From Chungangia koreensis (GTDB lineage Bacteria > Bacillota > Bacilli > Bacillales_A > Planococcaceae): a stretch of DNA of 64,000 nt. Shown one piece after another: positions 26,388 to 34,695 of this stretch. Location: assembly GCF_042651785.1 (NCBI RefSeq), contig NZ_JBHSEC010000019.1, positions 186,001 to 250,000 of the forward strand, written 5' to 3'. The notes below the pieces were generated by a model. It made no database searches. It was not told where the DNA came from and saw nothing but the letters and a program-made list of their open reading frames with translations. Position 1 is the stretch's first letter, and every line of letters starts with the position of its first letter. A program made the translations under genes and the position numbers.

Positions 26388-27137
26388 CTATAATGATAAG
26401 ATGAGTCCAATGCCAGCTCCGATCGCAAAAGCGGTTAATAACGCTTCTGCCCCTTTTGAAAGGCCAGCGATAAAATTACCGGCCATCAAATCACGAACAG
26501 CATTCGTCAGTAATAATCCTGGTACAAGCGGCATGACAGATCCTATAATAATTACATCCAAGTCGGTTCCAAAACCAAGCCCGACACTGAGCATCGCTAA
26601 AACCCCAATGAGCATAGATGCTATAAATTCCGAAAAGAATTTCACTTGAGTCTTCTCATGAATGAGGAGTTGTATGGCCAGCCCAGCCCCACCGGCTATA
26701 AAAGCCGACGGGAGATCGCCCCATCCCCCGCCGAAAAGGATGAGGAAGCATGCGCTTGCTACAGCTGCAGCAAGTACCTGGACCGATACAGGGAACATAT
26801 AATTTGTTTTGCTGATGGTTTGCAACTCGGCAAATACTTCATCTAACGTAAGCTCACCGGCAGATAACTTTCTGGATAACAGATTCATAAGAGCAATCTT
26901 CTCCAAATCCGTTGTGCGGGAATTAATGCGGATCACCCGCGTCTGTTTTTCATTGCCGGCTGAAAAGAAGATGCCCGTCGGTGTAACATAGCTATTTACG
27001 TGCGCCATATTCCGAGTGGAAGCCATCCTTGACATCGTATCTTCAACACGGTACGTCTCTGCCCCACTTTCGATCATCAGTTTCCCCGCAAGCAAACAGC
27101 AGTCGATCATTAACTCGTCTTTTTCTTTCTCGGACAA
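26388..27137 (-). CDS. Threonine/serine exporter family, large (ThrE/YjjP-like) subunit
   Basis: About 249 residues. The N-terminal cytosolic part shows the DUF1212 motifs LMIESGAETYRVEDTM and FFSAG; five or so membrane helices follow and end in VMPLVPGLLLTNAVRDLMAGN and the final GAGIGLIL. It pairs with the YjjB-like product. The start is uncertain: GTG at 27146 lies too close to AAGGA, and TTG at 27137 is 11 bases from it; I use the latter. Confidence 0.82.
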   Translation of the reverse strand: MSEKEKDELMIDCCLLAGKLMIESGAETYRVEDTMSRMASTRNMAHVNSYVTPTGIFFSAGNEKQTRVIRINSRTTDLEKIALMNLLSRKLSAGELTLDEVFAELQTISKTNYMFPVSVQVLAAAVASACFLILFGGGWGDLPSAFIAGGAGLAIQLLIHEKTQVKFFSEFIASMLIGVLAMLSVGLGFGTDLDVIIIGSVMPLVPGLLLTNAVRDLMAGNFIAGLSKGAEALLTAFAIGAGIGLILSL

Positions 27138-27228
27138 TCCATACACCGTCCTTCATTCCGTTCGCAAATATTTTGTACACATCATTATACAGGTAGAGTA
27201 AGTCTTTATGGTAATAATTCTAGATGCA

Positions 27229-27263
27229 AAAATGCCCTAAAGCTTTTATAGCTTCAGGGCATC
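27229..27263 (-). terminator. Terminator after the beta-propeller gene
   Basis: ATGCCCT.AAGCT pairs with AGCTT.AGGGCAT; on the minus strand TTTTTGC follows. Confidence 0.85.
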
Positions 27264-27268
27264 AGTTC

Positions 27269-29206
27269 TTATTGAATCGATAATGTATCTAATTGTTTGA
27301 AATCACTAAGGTCATAACTATTGATTTCATTCATGGAAATGGAATACAGCACATCTTTTACGTAGATCATCCGTTGAATTTGTTTTTCCCACTCTTCGTA
27401 TTGTTGGCCTGATTGTTTCTTATTAATGAGATCGCCTTTTAGTTGGATGCCCTTTTCTGGTGTAATTTCATAAATAAGCGCACCTTCTGCCTCAAACTGA
27501 CCATATGTGAGATTTTCGGTCTCTTCATAAACAATTACTGGGAACCCGTAAAGATTTTTTCCCTTATGCTGGAATAGAGCTTTGTGGTCATGTTGGATTG
27601 GTGAATATGTGCCCATACCGCCGATGATTTCGGTATCCTTTTCTTTCGGATTGTTGAAATCAGATACTTCAAATAAGGAAATCTTCATCCCTTTTGTTAC
27701 AATTCGGGGTTGGCTTACCCCTTTTTCTTTAATCGCTTCTGTCTCATATCCAAAACCGATTAGATGATTTTCATCCAATGGATGTAAGTAGTTACTGAAA
27801 CCAGGAATTTTTAACTCACCTAATACTTTTGGCTCCGTTGGTTCTGCTACGTCGATTACAAATAGCGGATCCGTTTCCCGGAAGGTCACCATATACGCCT
27901 TGTCTCCCATGAATCTGGCAGAATAAATGCGCTCGCCCTGTGCCAGATCTCCAACTGAACCTACTTGTTTCATATTAGCGTCTAAGATGAACAAATGATT
28001 CTTGGATGGGTTCTTGTCATCCCACATATTCCCCTCTGTCGTAACAAGGCGGAAATGCCCTTCGTATTCATCCATCGAGAATTGATTCAACAAATACCCT
28101 GGAACGATGGCAGACGCTTGATACTCAACGTTTGAGTCATTCAATGCAAACTTGAAGATTTCCGTATCGTTGCTGCCTGGATTCCAGATAGCGATTCTTG
28201 CGTCCCCGCCTTCCTTATTTTTCTCATCTTGGCGGAAAACGTTAGCTGTTAAATATAAATTATCCTTCGACATATATATTTGTTGGCTTCCTCCTAAATA
28301 CCCCTTTGTCTCAACTGTCGCATTTTCTAAATTGTTTAAGTCCACTGTTGTTATTATGCTATAGCTACCTTCGTTCGTATGAGGCAAGATCGATAGAGAA
28401 TTGTAAGGCATTGGTTCTGGGTTCTCGCCTTTTTTGGAATCATAGACATGTGGCCGAAGTTCTATGTCCGGATGGTCTTCCATAATCCAGAAATTCGGAT
28501 GCACAGTTGTGATGAAGTATAAAATACCATCTGTCATGCGTGCTCCAATTCGATATCCTTCCGTTCCGATTTCTCTGATCAGTTCAGGTTTTGCTGCATT
28601 TGAAATATCGTAAATCTTTGCTTTTGTCATCCCTGAAACAGGCATCATTTTGGCCGTTGCACTATCCGGTGAATAATCAATGGGCGTATAATGATCTCCC
28701 AATACGATCAAGCGGTCTTTGAACAAGAAAAGTTCGGTCGGATAAAATTCTTCTTTAAAGCTGATGCTCGCGATTTTTGTCAGCGCCTCAGGATTCTCTA
28801 CATCAGTGATCGTAACTTTATGGTTGTTAATGAAATACACATACTTACCGTCTGTCTTAACGATATCGGCCTCATCGACGCCTTCCACTTGGTTATTAGT
28901 TGTGGAATGGTCTCCGCCCCCATCAGATTTTGCAGACATATCATTTGCTCCGGCGAATGATTCACTTTCTGCAGCTGAATCCTCGGTGGTCACCGCTCTC
29001 ATTTGTGTGTCCATCCACTTTTTTAAATCCTTGAAGTAAGCTCTTAACTCTGCATCGGACTTAACAGTTTTCAATTCTGTTTTAGCGGCTGTAAATTCCC
29101 CCGCCGTTCGAACCTCGACACCTTCCGTCATGAACGAGTAACCGATTACGGTAATTACCACAACTACTGCACCAATTAACCAGACCCATTTTTTCAATCT
29201 TCCCAT
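27269..29206 (-). CDS. Secreted/membrane-anchored beta-propeller domain protein
   Basis: The 645-residue protein has an N-terminal signal or anchor helix (about residues 7-25, WVWLIGAVVVVITVIGYSF) and then a long repeat-rich exterior domain of the Beta_propel family. The start of the domain is the phrase HSTTNNQVEGVDEADIVKTDGKYVY (read as NQVEGVDEADIVKTDG), the family hallmark. Blades recur as ITDVENPEALTKI, YDISNAAKPELIREI and VIDVAEPTEPKVLGEL. The domain function is unknown; members are secreted in Bacillales and archaea. Single gene with its own terminator, divergent from atoE. Confidence 0.82.
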   Translation of the reverse strand: MGRLKKWVWLIGAVVVVITVIGYSFMTEGVEVRTAGEFTAAKTELKTVKSDAELRAYFKDLKKWMDTQMRAVTTEDSAAESESFAGANDMSAKSDGGGDHSTTNNQVEGVDEADIVKTDGKYVYFINNHKVTITDVENPEALTKIASISFKEEFYPTELFLFKDRLIVLGDHYTPIDYSPDSATAKMMPVSGMTKAKIYDISNAAKPELIREIGTEGYRIGARMTDGILYFITTVHPNFWIMEDHPDIELRPHVYDSKKGENPEPMPYNSLSILPHTNEGSYSIITTVDLNNLENATVETKGYLGGSQQIYMSKDNLYLTANVFRQDEKNKEGGDARIAIWNPGSNDTEIFKFALNDSNVEYQASAIVPGYLLNQFSMDEYEGHFRLVTTEGNMWDDKNPSKNHLFILDANMKQVGSVGDLAQGERIYSARFMGDKAYMVTFRETDPLFVIDVAEPTEPKVLGELKIPGFSNYLHPLDENHLIGFGYETEAIKEKGVSQPRIVTKGMKISLFEVSDFNNPKEKDTEIIGGMGTYSPIQHDHKALFQHKGKNLYGFPVIVYEETENLTYGQFEAEGALIYEITPEKGIQLKGDLINKKQSGQQYEEWEKQIQRMIYVKDVLYSISMNEINSYDLSDFKQLDTLSIQ

Positions 29207-29395
29207 CCTCTCACGTACCTTTTAACGATTAGACATCCCTCGTGCCATTTTAGTTACAAAATTTCAAAAAGTTCTAAATGGTATGTGTAAAATAATATTT
29301 TTGTAAAATATTTATGAAACCCCTTACAACTAATATTTGAATATTGTAAACTGATATGGAAGGGTGATGTAAGAGACAGAACGTAAGGGGGAGTA

Positions 29396-30718
29396 ATGTT
29401 GAAAACAGTAACACGCTGGTCAAATGCGTTAATGGAACGGTACTTACCGGATCCATATATCTTCGTAGCTATTTTGACTTTCATAGTATTTTTACTCGGG
29501 ATTGGCTTAACTGAGTCCAGTCCACTTGATATGGTCGTCTATTGGGGTGACGGTTTCTGGGGCTTACTTGCATTCACGATGCAGATGGTAATTGTTCTGG
29601 TTGCTGGTCACGTTTTAGCTATCAGCCCATTATTTAAACGCGGGTTGACAGCAATGGCCAAAACAGCAAAAACACCAGTACAGGCAATCGTCTTGGTTTC
29701 GGTTGTAGCGCTTATCGCTTGCTGGATCAACTGGGGTTTCGGTTTGGTCATTGGAGCTCTATTTGCGAAAGAAATTGCGAAGCATGTACAAGGTGTCGAC
29801 TATCGCCTTCTAATTGCTAGTGCTTATTCTGGATTTATCGTATGGCATGGTGGCCTTGGAGGATCGATTCCACTTTCAGTAGCTACTGAAGGGCATCCTT
29901 TTGCAGACATAATGGGAGTAGTTCCTACTTCAGATACTATTTTCACTTTTTATAACTTGTTTATCGTCATTGCACTTATTATTACAGTTCCAATTTTGAA
30001 TGCTTGGATGATGCCGAAAAAAGAGGATCGTGTCGTGATCGACCCTGCTCTTTTAGAAGATGAAGTCGCAGTCACTGCAGATGCTGGACGCGAACTTACT
30101 CCAGCAGATAAATTAGAAAACAGCCGAATCCTTACATACTTGGTGAGCGCTCTCGGATTAGGCTATCTGGTTTATCATTTCGCAACAAAAGGATTCGACC
30201 TGAACTTGAATATCGTCAACTTGATTTTTGTTGTATTGGGTATTTTATTCCATGGAACGCCAAAAAATTATTTGGCAGCCATCGCTACAGCTGTTAAAGG
30301 AGCAGGAGGAATCATCTTCCAATTCCCATTCTATGCGGGAATCATGGGTATGATGGTCACTTCCGGACTTGCAGGTGTCGTGTCTAACTGGTTTGTTACC
30401 ATTTCAAATGAGCATACGTTCCCACTATTCACATTCTTCGCAGCGGGAATTGTTAACTTCTTCGTTCCTTCCGGCGGTGGTCAATGGGCTGTACAAGCAC
30501 CAATCATGCTTGAAGCTGCACAATCGCTTGGCGTGGATTATGCAAAAACAGCGATGGCTATTGCTTGGGGTGACGCTTGGACGAATATGATCCAGCCATT
30601 CTGGGCATTGCCTGCACTTGCAATTGCAGGACTTCGTGCGAAGGATATCATGGGATACTGTGTATTCGTCTTACTATTAAGTGGAGTAATCATCAGTATT
30701 GGATTGTTCTTCTTTTAA
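29396..30718 (+). CDS. atoE: Short-chain fatty acid transporter, AtoE family
   Basis: A 440-residue protein with about eleven membrane helices, matching AtoE in length. Family signatures visible are LPDPYIFVAILTFIVFLLG near the start, LIACWINWGFGLVIGALFA (about residues 105-123), and VPSGGGQWAVQAPIML (about 355-370). AtoE takes up short-chain fatty acids such as acetoacetate or butyrate. No CoA-transferase genes are adjacent, unlike the E. coli ato operon. AAGGGGGAG precedes ATG 29396; a TTG three bases later has better spacing and is equally possible. Confidence 0.85.
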   Translation: MLKTVTRWSNALMERYLPDPYIFVAILTFIVFLLGIGLTESSPLDMVVYWGDGFWGLLAFTMQMVIVLVAGHVLAISPLFKRGLTAMAKTAKTPVQAIVLVSVVALIACWINWGFGLVIGALFAKEIAKHVQGVDYRLLIASAYSGFIVWHGGLGGSIPLSVATEGHPFADIMGVVPTSDTIFTFYNLFIVIALIITVPILNAWMMPKKEDRVVIDPALLEDEVAVTADAGRELTPADKLENSRILTYLVSALGLGYLVYHFATKGFDLNLNIVNLIFVVLGILFHGTPKNYLAAIATAVKGAGGIIFQFPFYAGIMGMMVTSGLAGVVSNWFVTISNEHTFPLFTFFAAGIVNFFVPSGGGQWAVQAPIMLEAAQSLGVDYAKTAMAIAWGDAWTNMIQPFWALPALAIAGLRAKDIMGYCVFVLLLSGVIISIGLFFF

Positions 30719-30742
30719 TTAGAAATATATTGAATCACCCTT

Positions 30743-30773
30743 CGACGGCCGGATCTGTTCCGGCCGTTTTTAT
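30743..30773 (+). terminator. Terminator after atoE
   Basis: ACGGCCGGA/TCCGGCCGT stem, TCTGT loop, TTTTTAT tail. Confidence 0.92.
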
Positions 30774-30866
30774 ATGGAAATGAAAAGACGAACCCGTTTA
30801 GATGGACTAACGGGTTCGCCTTTGAAGTGGATATCTGTTTATGGGCGGATAGCCAAATTGAGGAAA

Positions 30867-31433
30867 TCACACACTAACATTCGCTCCGGTCGTACTACGT
30901 ATAAAGTGCCTCTTCAACTTTTCATAATCGATTTGCCAAACTGTAGTAGCAAGCTTACACTTAACTTGCTTCATACCAATCCGTTGTGCAAATTGAGCGC
31001 CATCTTCTGTGACTGTTTCCATCCAAACACCGCGAATTTCTTTTCCCCAGCTGTCAATCTCCTCAAAGTACGAATTCATCAACAATGACACAACACCTGT
31101 ATGCCTATTGCTGCTTCTTACTACAATGCACGAAAGAAATAATTGCAACGGCCAATTGGCTTGATCTGGGGATTGGATGTCTTCCGCTTTTAAATCATGG
31201 TCATTGAATCCCCCGTGCGATACCGCTTTCGCGACTGATGGTACAACGGGGAATAGATTCATGAATCCAGCAATGTCCCCAGCGGCTTCAACCACTTTAA
31301 CAGAAAACGGATGCGCTTCATACCAGCGCATCGCCTCTTCTGCCGGCGCGATAAATTCCTCACTGTAAAACATCCGTTCCATCTGTTCCATTTCCAAAAA
31401 GTCCTGGAATGTAAGATCTGTTTTCAATCTCAT
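30867..31433 (-). CDS. GNAT-like acetyltransferase
   Basis: A protein of about 188 residues with the GNAT order: an N-terminal helix pair, FSVKVVEAAGDIAGFMNLFP strand pair, CIVVRSSNRHTGVVSLLMN acetyl-CoA loop (about residues 110-128; the RxxGxG is partly replaced by NRHTGV), and a C-terminal part with AQRIGMKQVK. The weakly conserved loop suggests a divergent member. The ATG at 31433 overlaps the ABC-F stop as ATGA, so the two are translationally coupled. Such coupling to an ABC-F hints at a shared antibiotic or ribosome role, but the substrate is unknown. Confidence 0.7.
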   Translation of the reverse strand: MRLKTDLTFQDFLEMEQMERMFYSEEFIAPAEEAMRWYEAHPFSVKVVEAAGDIAGFMNLFPVVPSVAKAVSHGGFNDHDLKAEDIQSPDQANWPLQLFLSCIVVRSSNRHTGVVSLLMNSYFEEIDSWGKEIRGVWMETVTEDGAQFAQRIGMKQVKCKLATTVWQIDYEKLKRHFIRSTTGANVSV

Positions 31434-33292
31434 TGTGCTAACCACATTTCATAATACTCATCCAGTTTTTCTTGAAGTGATGAAATTTCCACTAAAATCG
31501 TTTCATATCTTTCCCATTCTTTTTCAAGTTCAGCTTCCACTTTTAAGGACGCGATTCGTGATTCAAGCTTAGCGATTTCGGATTCAGATACTGTTGATAT
31601 CGGATCATCTTTTTCTTTGCTGTCCGATACTTTTTTCTCTTGAACTGTTTCAATCACAGGCAGATGACCGTACAATTCATTCCACTTATTGCGCGCCCAG
31701 TCATATGGTCCTTCAAAGGTTGTAAGCGTACCGTTCTCCAGCCAAACCGTCCTTGTAAACAACTTGTTCAAGAAGTAGCGGTCATGCGATACGGCAATAA
31801 TCGTACCTGAAAAGTCTTCGAGTGCATCCTCCAATACTTCACGCGACTCGATATCCAAGTGGTTGGTCGGTTCGTCCAGCATTAATAGGTTCACGTCCTG
31901 GTGCATAAGTTGGGCCAATCGCAAACGCATCCGCTCTCCTCCACTCAAATCGGAAATCCTTTTGAAAACATCAGGGCCGTAGAACATGAATTTCGCCAGG
32001 ATATGCCGGGCTTCCCCTTCTGCCACACTTACTTCATCCCGAAATACATCAATGAGGCGCGCCTTCGGATTCGTAATAGTAAAGTGTTGTGAGAGGAAAC
32101 CGATTTTCACACTGCTCCCCAACTTACATTTACCAGAGTCGATCGGCATTTCTCCCAATAACATTTTTAGAATCGTCGACTTACCAGTCCCGTTACGACC
32201 GACAATTGCCGCCCGGTCTTTCCACGTAATGAGTAAATCGGCATCTGATAATAGACGTTTTTCTCCGAATGATTTACTCACACCCTCCAAAACAGCGACC
32301 TCTTTGCCGCTCCGTGGTGCAGCTTCAAAGGACAATGCCATCTTTTGAGGGTCGATGAGTGGTTTCCGGATTTTCTCCATCCGCTCCAACGCTTTTTCCA
32401 TACTGCTTGCACGTCGATGTAGTCCTGCATTCGGTGGATTTGCTTCATTCGCCCATTGGCGCAAGCGTTTGATCGTCTCACGCATCTTCTTGATTTTCTT
32501 CTGCTGTTCCTCATAGTCCTGGAATTCCCGCATGAGGCGTTCTTCCTTCTCAATCAGGAACTTACTGTAGTTCCCATGATAGAGGTGGAGTTCCCCTTCT
32601 TCTAAATCAGCAATCTTCGTAACGACACGGTCAAGGAAATAGCGATCATGCGAGACGATTACGACTGTCCCCGGATAGTCCGTTAAATACGCTTCCAGCC
32701 ATTCAACAGCAAACAAATCCAAATGGTTCGTCGGCTCATCAAGCAATAGCAAATCCGGTTTCGTTAAAAGCAACTTGCCGAGCATAATTTTCGTCTGCTC
32801 GCCGCCGCTTAATGAATTGAAACTTTGTTGAACAAAACTATTCAGTTGCAAGCCGTTAATCACTTTGTCAATCTCAGAGTCCATAATATAGCCATCACGG
32901 TTTACGAAATCTTCTTGTAAATCACCGTACTGCCGCAGCAGTTTCTCCATCTCATCGGGACCAGCTGAAGCCATTTTCCCTTCAAGCTCAACCATTCTCT
33001 CTTGAATTTTCTTTAACTCGTCAAAGGCGCTCTCCAAGACATCCATTCCGGTCTTCTCCGCATCCATGGAAGGAATCTGAGCTAAGTACCCGATTTTTGT
33101 TCCTTTTTTAAAGTGAATCGAACCTACATCCGGTTGTTCAATCCCCGCTATTAAAGTAAATAGTGTCGTCTTCCCGCTTCCGTTCCGTCCGACGACCCCT
33201 AATTTGTCACCCGTTTTTATTTCCAATGAAAGATCTTCAAAAATGGTGTTGCCACCAAGCATTTTACTTATATGTTGTATTGTGCAAATCAT
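31430..33292 (-). CDS. ABC-F ATPase with attenuator leader (possible antibiotic-resistance type)
   Basis: A 620-residue two-cassette ABC-F protein: GRNGSGKTT, SLSGGEQ and LLLDEPTNHLD in cassette one, then a linker with RLRQWANEANPPNAGLHRRA (about residues 285-305), and GRNGTGKST, DLSGGERMR and LMLDEPTNHLD in cassette two. A charged coiled-coil tail follows (about 560-620). No membrane segment is present. Members of this class bind the ribosome; some dislodge antibiotics. The ATG at 33292 follows AGGAGGAAAAGTTG; a frame open from 33334 begins just after a terminator and is rejected as the start. A leader ORF and terminator lie upstream, and a GNAT gene is translationally coupled downstream. 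Confidence 0.85.
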   Translation of the reverse strand: MICTIQHISKMLGGNTIFEDLSLEIKTGDKLGVVGRNGSGKTTLFTLIAGIEQPDVGSIHFKKGTKIGYLAQIPSMDAEKTGMDVLESAFDELKKIQERMVELEGKMASAGPDEMEKLLRQYGDLQEDFVNRDGYIMDSEIDKVINGLQLNSFVQQSFNSLSGGEQTKIMLGKLLLTKPDLLLLDEPTNHLDLFAVEWLEAYLTDYPGTVVIVSHDRYFLDRVVTKIADLEEGELHLYHGNYSKFLIEKEERLMREFQDYEEQQKKIKKMRETIKRLRQWANEANPPNAGLHRRASSMEKALERMEKIRKPLIDPQKMALSFEAAPRSGKEVAVLEGVSKSFGEKRLLSDADLLITWKDRAAIVGRNGTGKSTILKMLLGEMPIDSGKCKLGSSVKIGFLSQHFTITNPKARLIDVFRDEVSVAEGEARHILAKFMFYGPDVFKRISDLSGGERMRLRLAQLMHQDVNLLMLDEPTNHLDIESREVLEDALEDFSGTIIAVSHDRYFLNKLFTRTVWLENGTLTTFEGPYDWARNKWNELYGHLPVIETVQEKKVSDSKEKDDPISTVSESEIAKLESRIASLKVEAELEKEWERYETILVEISSLQEKLDEYYEMWLAQ

Positions 33293-33335
33293 CAACTTTT
33301 CCTCCTGATCGGTTTGCACAGCTCGTTTTAGCATA

Positions 33336-33363
33336 TAAAAAAAGAGACCGCCTTAGCGATCTC
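33336..33363 (-). terminator. Leader terminator upstream of the ABC-F gene
   Basis: On the minus strand GAGATCGC pairs with GCGGTCTC (one G-U), loop of 4, followed by seven T. It lies between the leader ORF stop (33390) and the ABC-F start (33292), the position expected of an attenuator. Confidence 0.8.
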
Positions 33364-33389
33364 CTCCTTTTAAATGTAAGGAATGAATG

Positions 33390-33530
33390 CTAAACAGCTG
33401 TGATTTTCTCATGAAATTGCTTAAAAAAGGACAGACCTATCCCGTTAGTAGAAATTTCATGAGTAATCGCACATGAAATGGAAAGAAAATCCAATAGTGT
33501 TTCACGCGCATTCACAGTGTCCAACATCAT
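33390..33530 (-). CDS. Leader ORF (46 codons) upstream of the ABC-F gene
   Basis: An ATG-ATG pair at 33530-33525 sits 6 bases after a near-perfect GGAGGTGA ribosome binding site and opens a 46-codon frame (MMLDTVNARETLLDFLSISC at the N-terminus, FHEKITAV at the C-terminus). A well-formed promoter lies just upstream and an intrinsic terminator 27 bases downstream, then the ABC-F gene. Inside the frame CTCATGAAATT (33408-33418) and its complement (33453-33463) form an 11-bp stem, so ribosome position could decide between RNA folds. The peptide matches no family I know; it may only be a sensor. Alternatively it is a small independent gene with its own terminator. Confidence 0.6.
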   Translation of the reverse strand: MMLDTVNARETLLDFLSISCAITHEISTNGIGLSFFKQFHEKITAV

Positions 33531-33560
33531 TCCTCACCTCCGTTCGTTTTATGTAAGATT

Positions 33561-33589
33561 ATTCTAACACGTGTAAAAAGTTTGGGCAA
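33561..33589 (-). promoter_or_regulatory. Promoter of the leader-ABC-F operon
   Basis: On the minus strand TTGCCC (33589-33584) and TAGAAT (33566-33561) with a 17-base spacer, about 20 bases before the leader ribosome binding site. Predicted leader RNA is about 260 bases long. Confidence 0.65.
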
Positions 33590-33590
33590 T

Positions 33591-34358
33591 TTAATTATTT
33601 GATTGTTTCAATCTAAAATATTCAGTAAGTGGGAGCTTCCTGCCTTCTCGATTCCACTTATGATATTCCGCAAAAACCTTGTTTATATCGTGATTTGCCC
33701 AATCTTCCACCAATTCCTTTACCTTCAAATAACTCCGCCAGTAATCGAACATGATGCTCGACAAACTGCCAAAATAAGACTCGCTGCCAAAGTCATCGAG
33801 TGAGTGGTTTCCGTATTGATCGTAGAATTCTTGAACTAATGCCGTTTCCACCTGTGTAATTTCATCGAATTCACTTTCATTCAACAACAGCTTACGAGGT
33901 AGATAAAAACACATCCCTTCTTCAAACCAGATGCTATTGTTCCGTTCATCCCCGAACTCATCAATAAACCAATCTGAGTGATGCGTAAGCTCGTGAGCAA
34001 GGATGACCAGTAATTCACTCTCTAAGTTCTTCTCATAGAATTTGTCGATCTCCGGAAGATCCTTTCCATCCAACTGTTTACTGAAAATACGTTTCCACGC
34101 CTCCAAGTCTGGCGTGATATATATGAAATTTTCGTTTGTATAGGCAGGAATCGGAATCTCTGAAAAGACCGAAGTGGCCAATTCCTCCGACGTCCAAATT
34201 ACGCCTTTCGGCAATTCGGTCAGTGCATAATTTTCTATCAATAATTGCTGATATTCCGTCAATCGATCGGATAGCCGACTAATCAGTTCTTCATGTAGAG
34301 CAAATTCCTCCTTCGTTTCAAAAGCCAAGATTTTCCTCATTCTCTTCCACAACTCCAT
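33591..34358 (-). CDS. HExxH putative zinc metallopeptidase
   Basis: A protein of about 255 residues without a clear signal peptide. The only recognisable motif is AHELTHHSDW (about residues 125-134), followed 18-20 residues later by WFEEGMCFYLPR, the spacing and Glu expected of a gluzincin-like HExxH...E zinc site. The N-terminus is rich in charged helices; the C-terminus has YWRSYLKVKELVEDW. The substrate is unknown. The start is uncertain: ATG 34358 and a TTG at 34373 both lack a strong ribosome binding site. The gene ends 2 bases before the -35 of the leader-ABC-F promoter. Confidence 0.6.
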   Translation of the reverse strand: MELWKRMRKILAFETKEEFALHEELISRLSDRLTEYQQLLIENYALTELPKGVIWTSEELATSVFSEIPIPAYTNENFIYITPDLEAWKRIFSKQLDGKDLPEIDKFYEKNLESELLVILAHELTHHSDWFIDEFGDERNNSIWFEEGMCFYLPRKLLLNESEFDEITQVETALVQEFYDQYGNHSLDDFGSESYFGSLSSIMFDYWRSYLKVKELVEDWANHDINKVFAEYHKWNREGRKLPLTEYFRLKQSNN

Positions 34359-34570
34359 TCTTTTTTCTTTCAAGCTTAGCAGATTTTTTCTTCCCTAACG
34401 TCAAACACACTTGCAGTATTCGTACGATAAGTTAATCAAAAATCACCAAAACGAGGCACAGCGTGAAGTCACCGGAAACTGGACTTGGCTCATTCCGCCA
34501 ATGGCCCCAGCTACCACACTAATCTCCCACAAACCCTATCCGAATAAGAAATTAAAACCATGCTTTAGCC

Positions 34571-34641
34571 ATCAATCAGAACCTTAGAACTTTACATCAA
34601 TAATCAATCAATCAGAACCTTACACTTTACTTGAATAATCA
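34571..34641. repeat. Two imperfect ~35-bp direct repeats
   Basis: Two tandem copies start ATCAATCAGAACCTTA (34571 and 34607) and both end AATAATCA. They sit in the 322-base space between the metallopeptidase and acyl-CoA dehydrogenase genes. The rest of that space, 34374-34570, holds nothing I recognise. Confidence 0.6.
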
Positions 34642-34656
34642 ATAAAACAGCAACAG

Positions 34657-34692
34657 GAAAATGCCCCGGTAATCTTTATACCGGGGCATTTC
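34657..34692 (-). terminator. Terminator after the lysine-degradation operon
   Basis: AATGCCCCGGTA/TACCGGGGCATT stem with a short loop; the flanking A and T runs allow both directions. Confidence 0.92.
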
Positions 34693-34695
34693 AAG

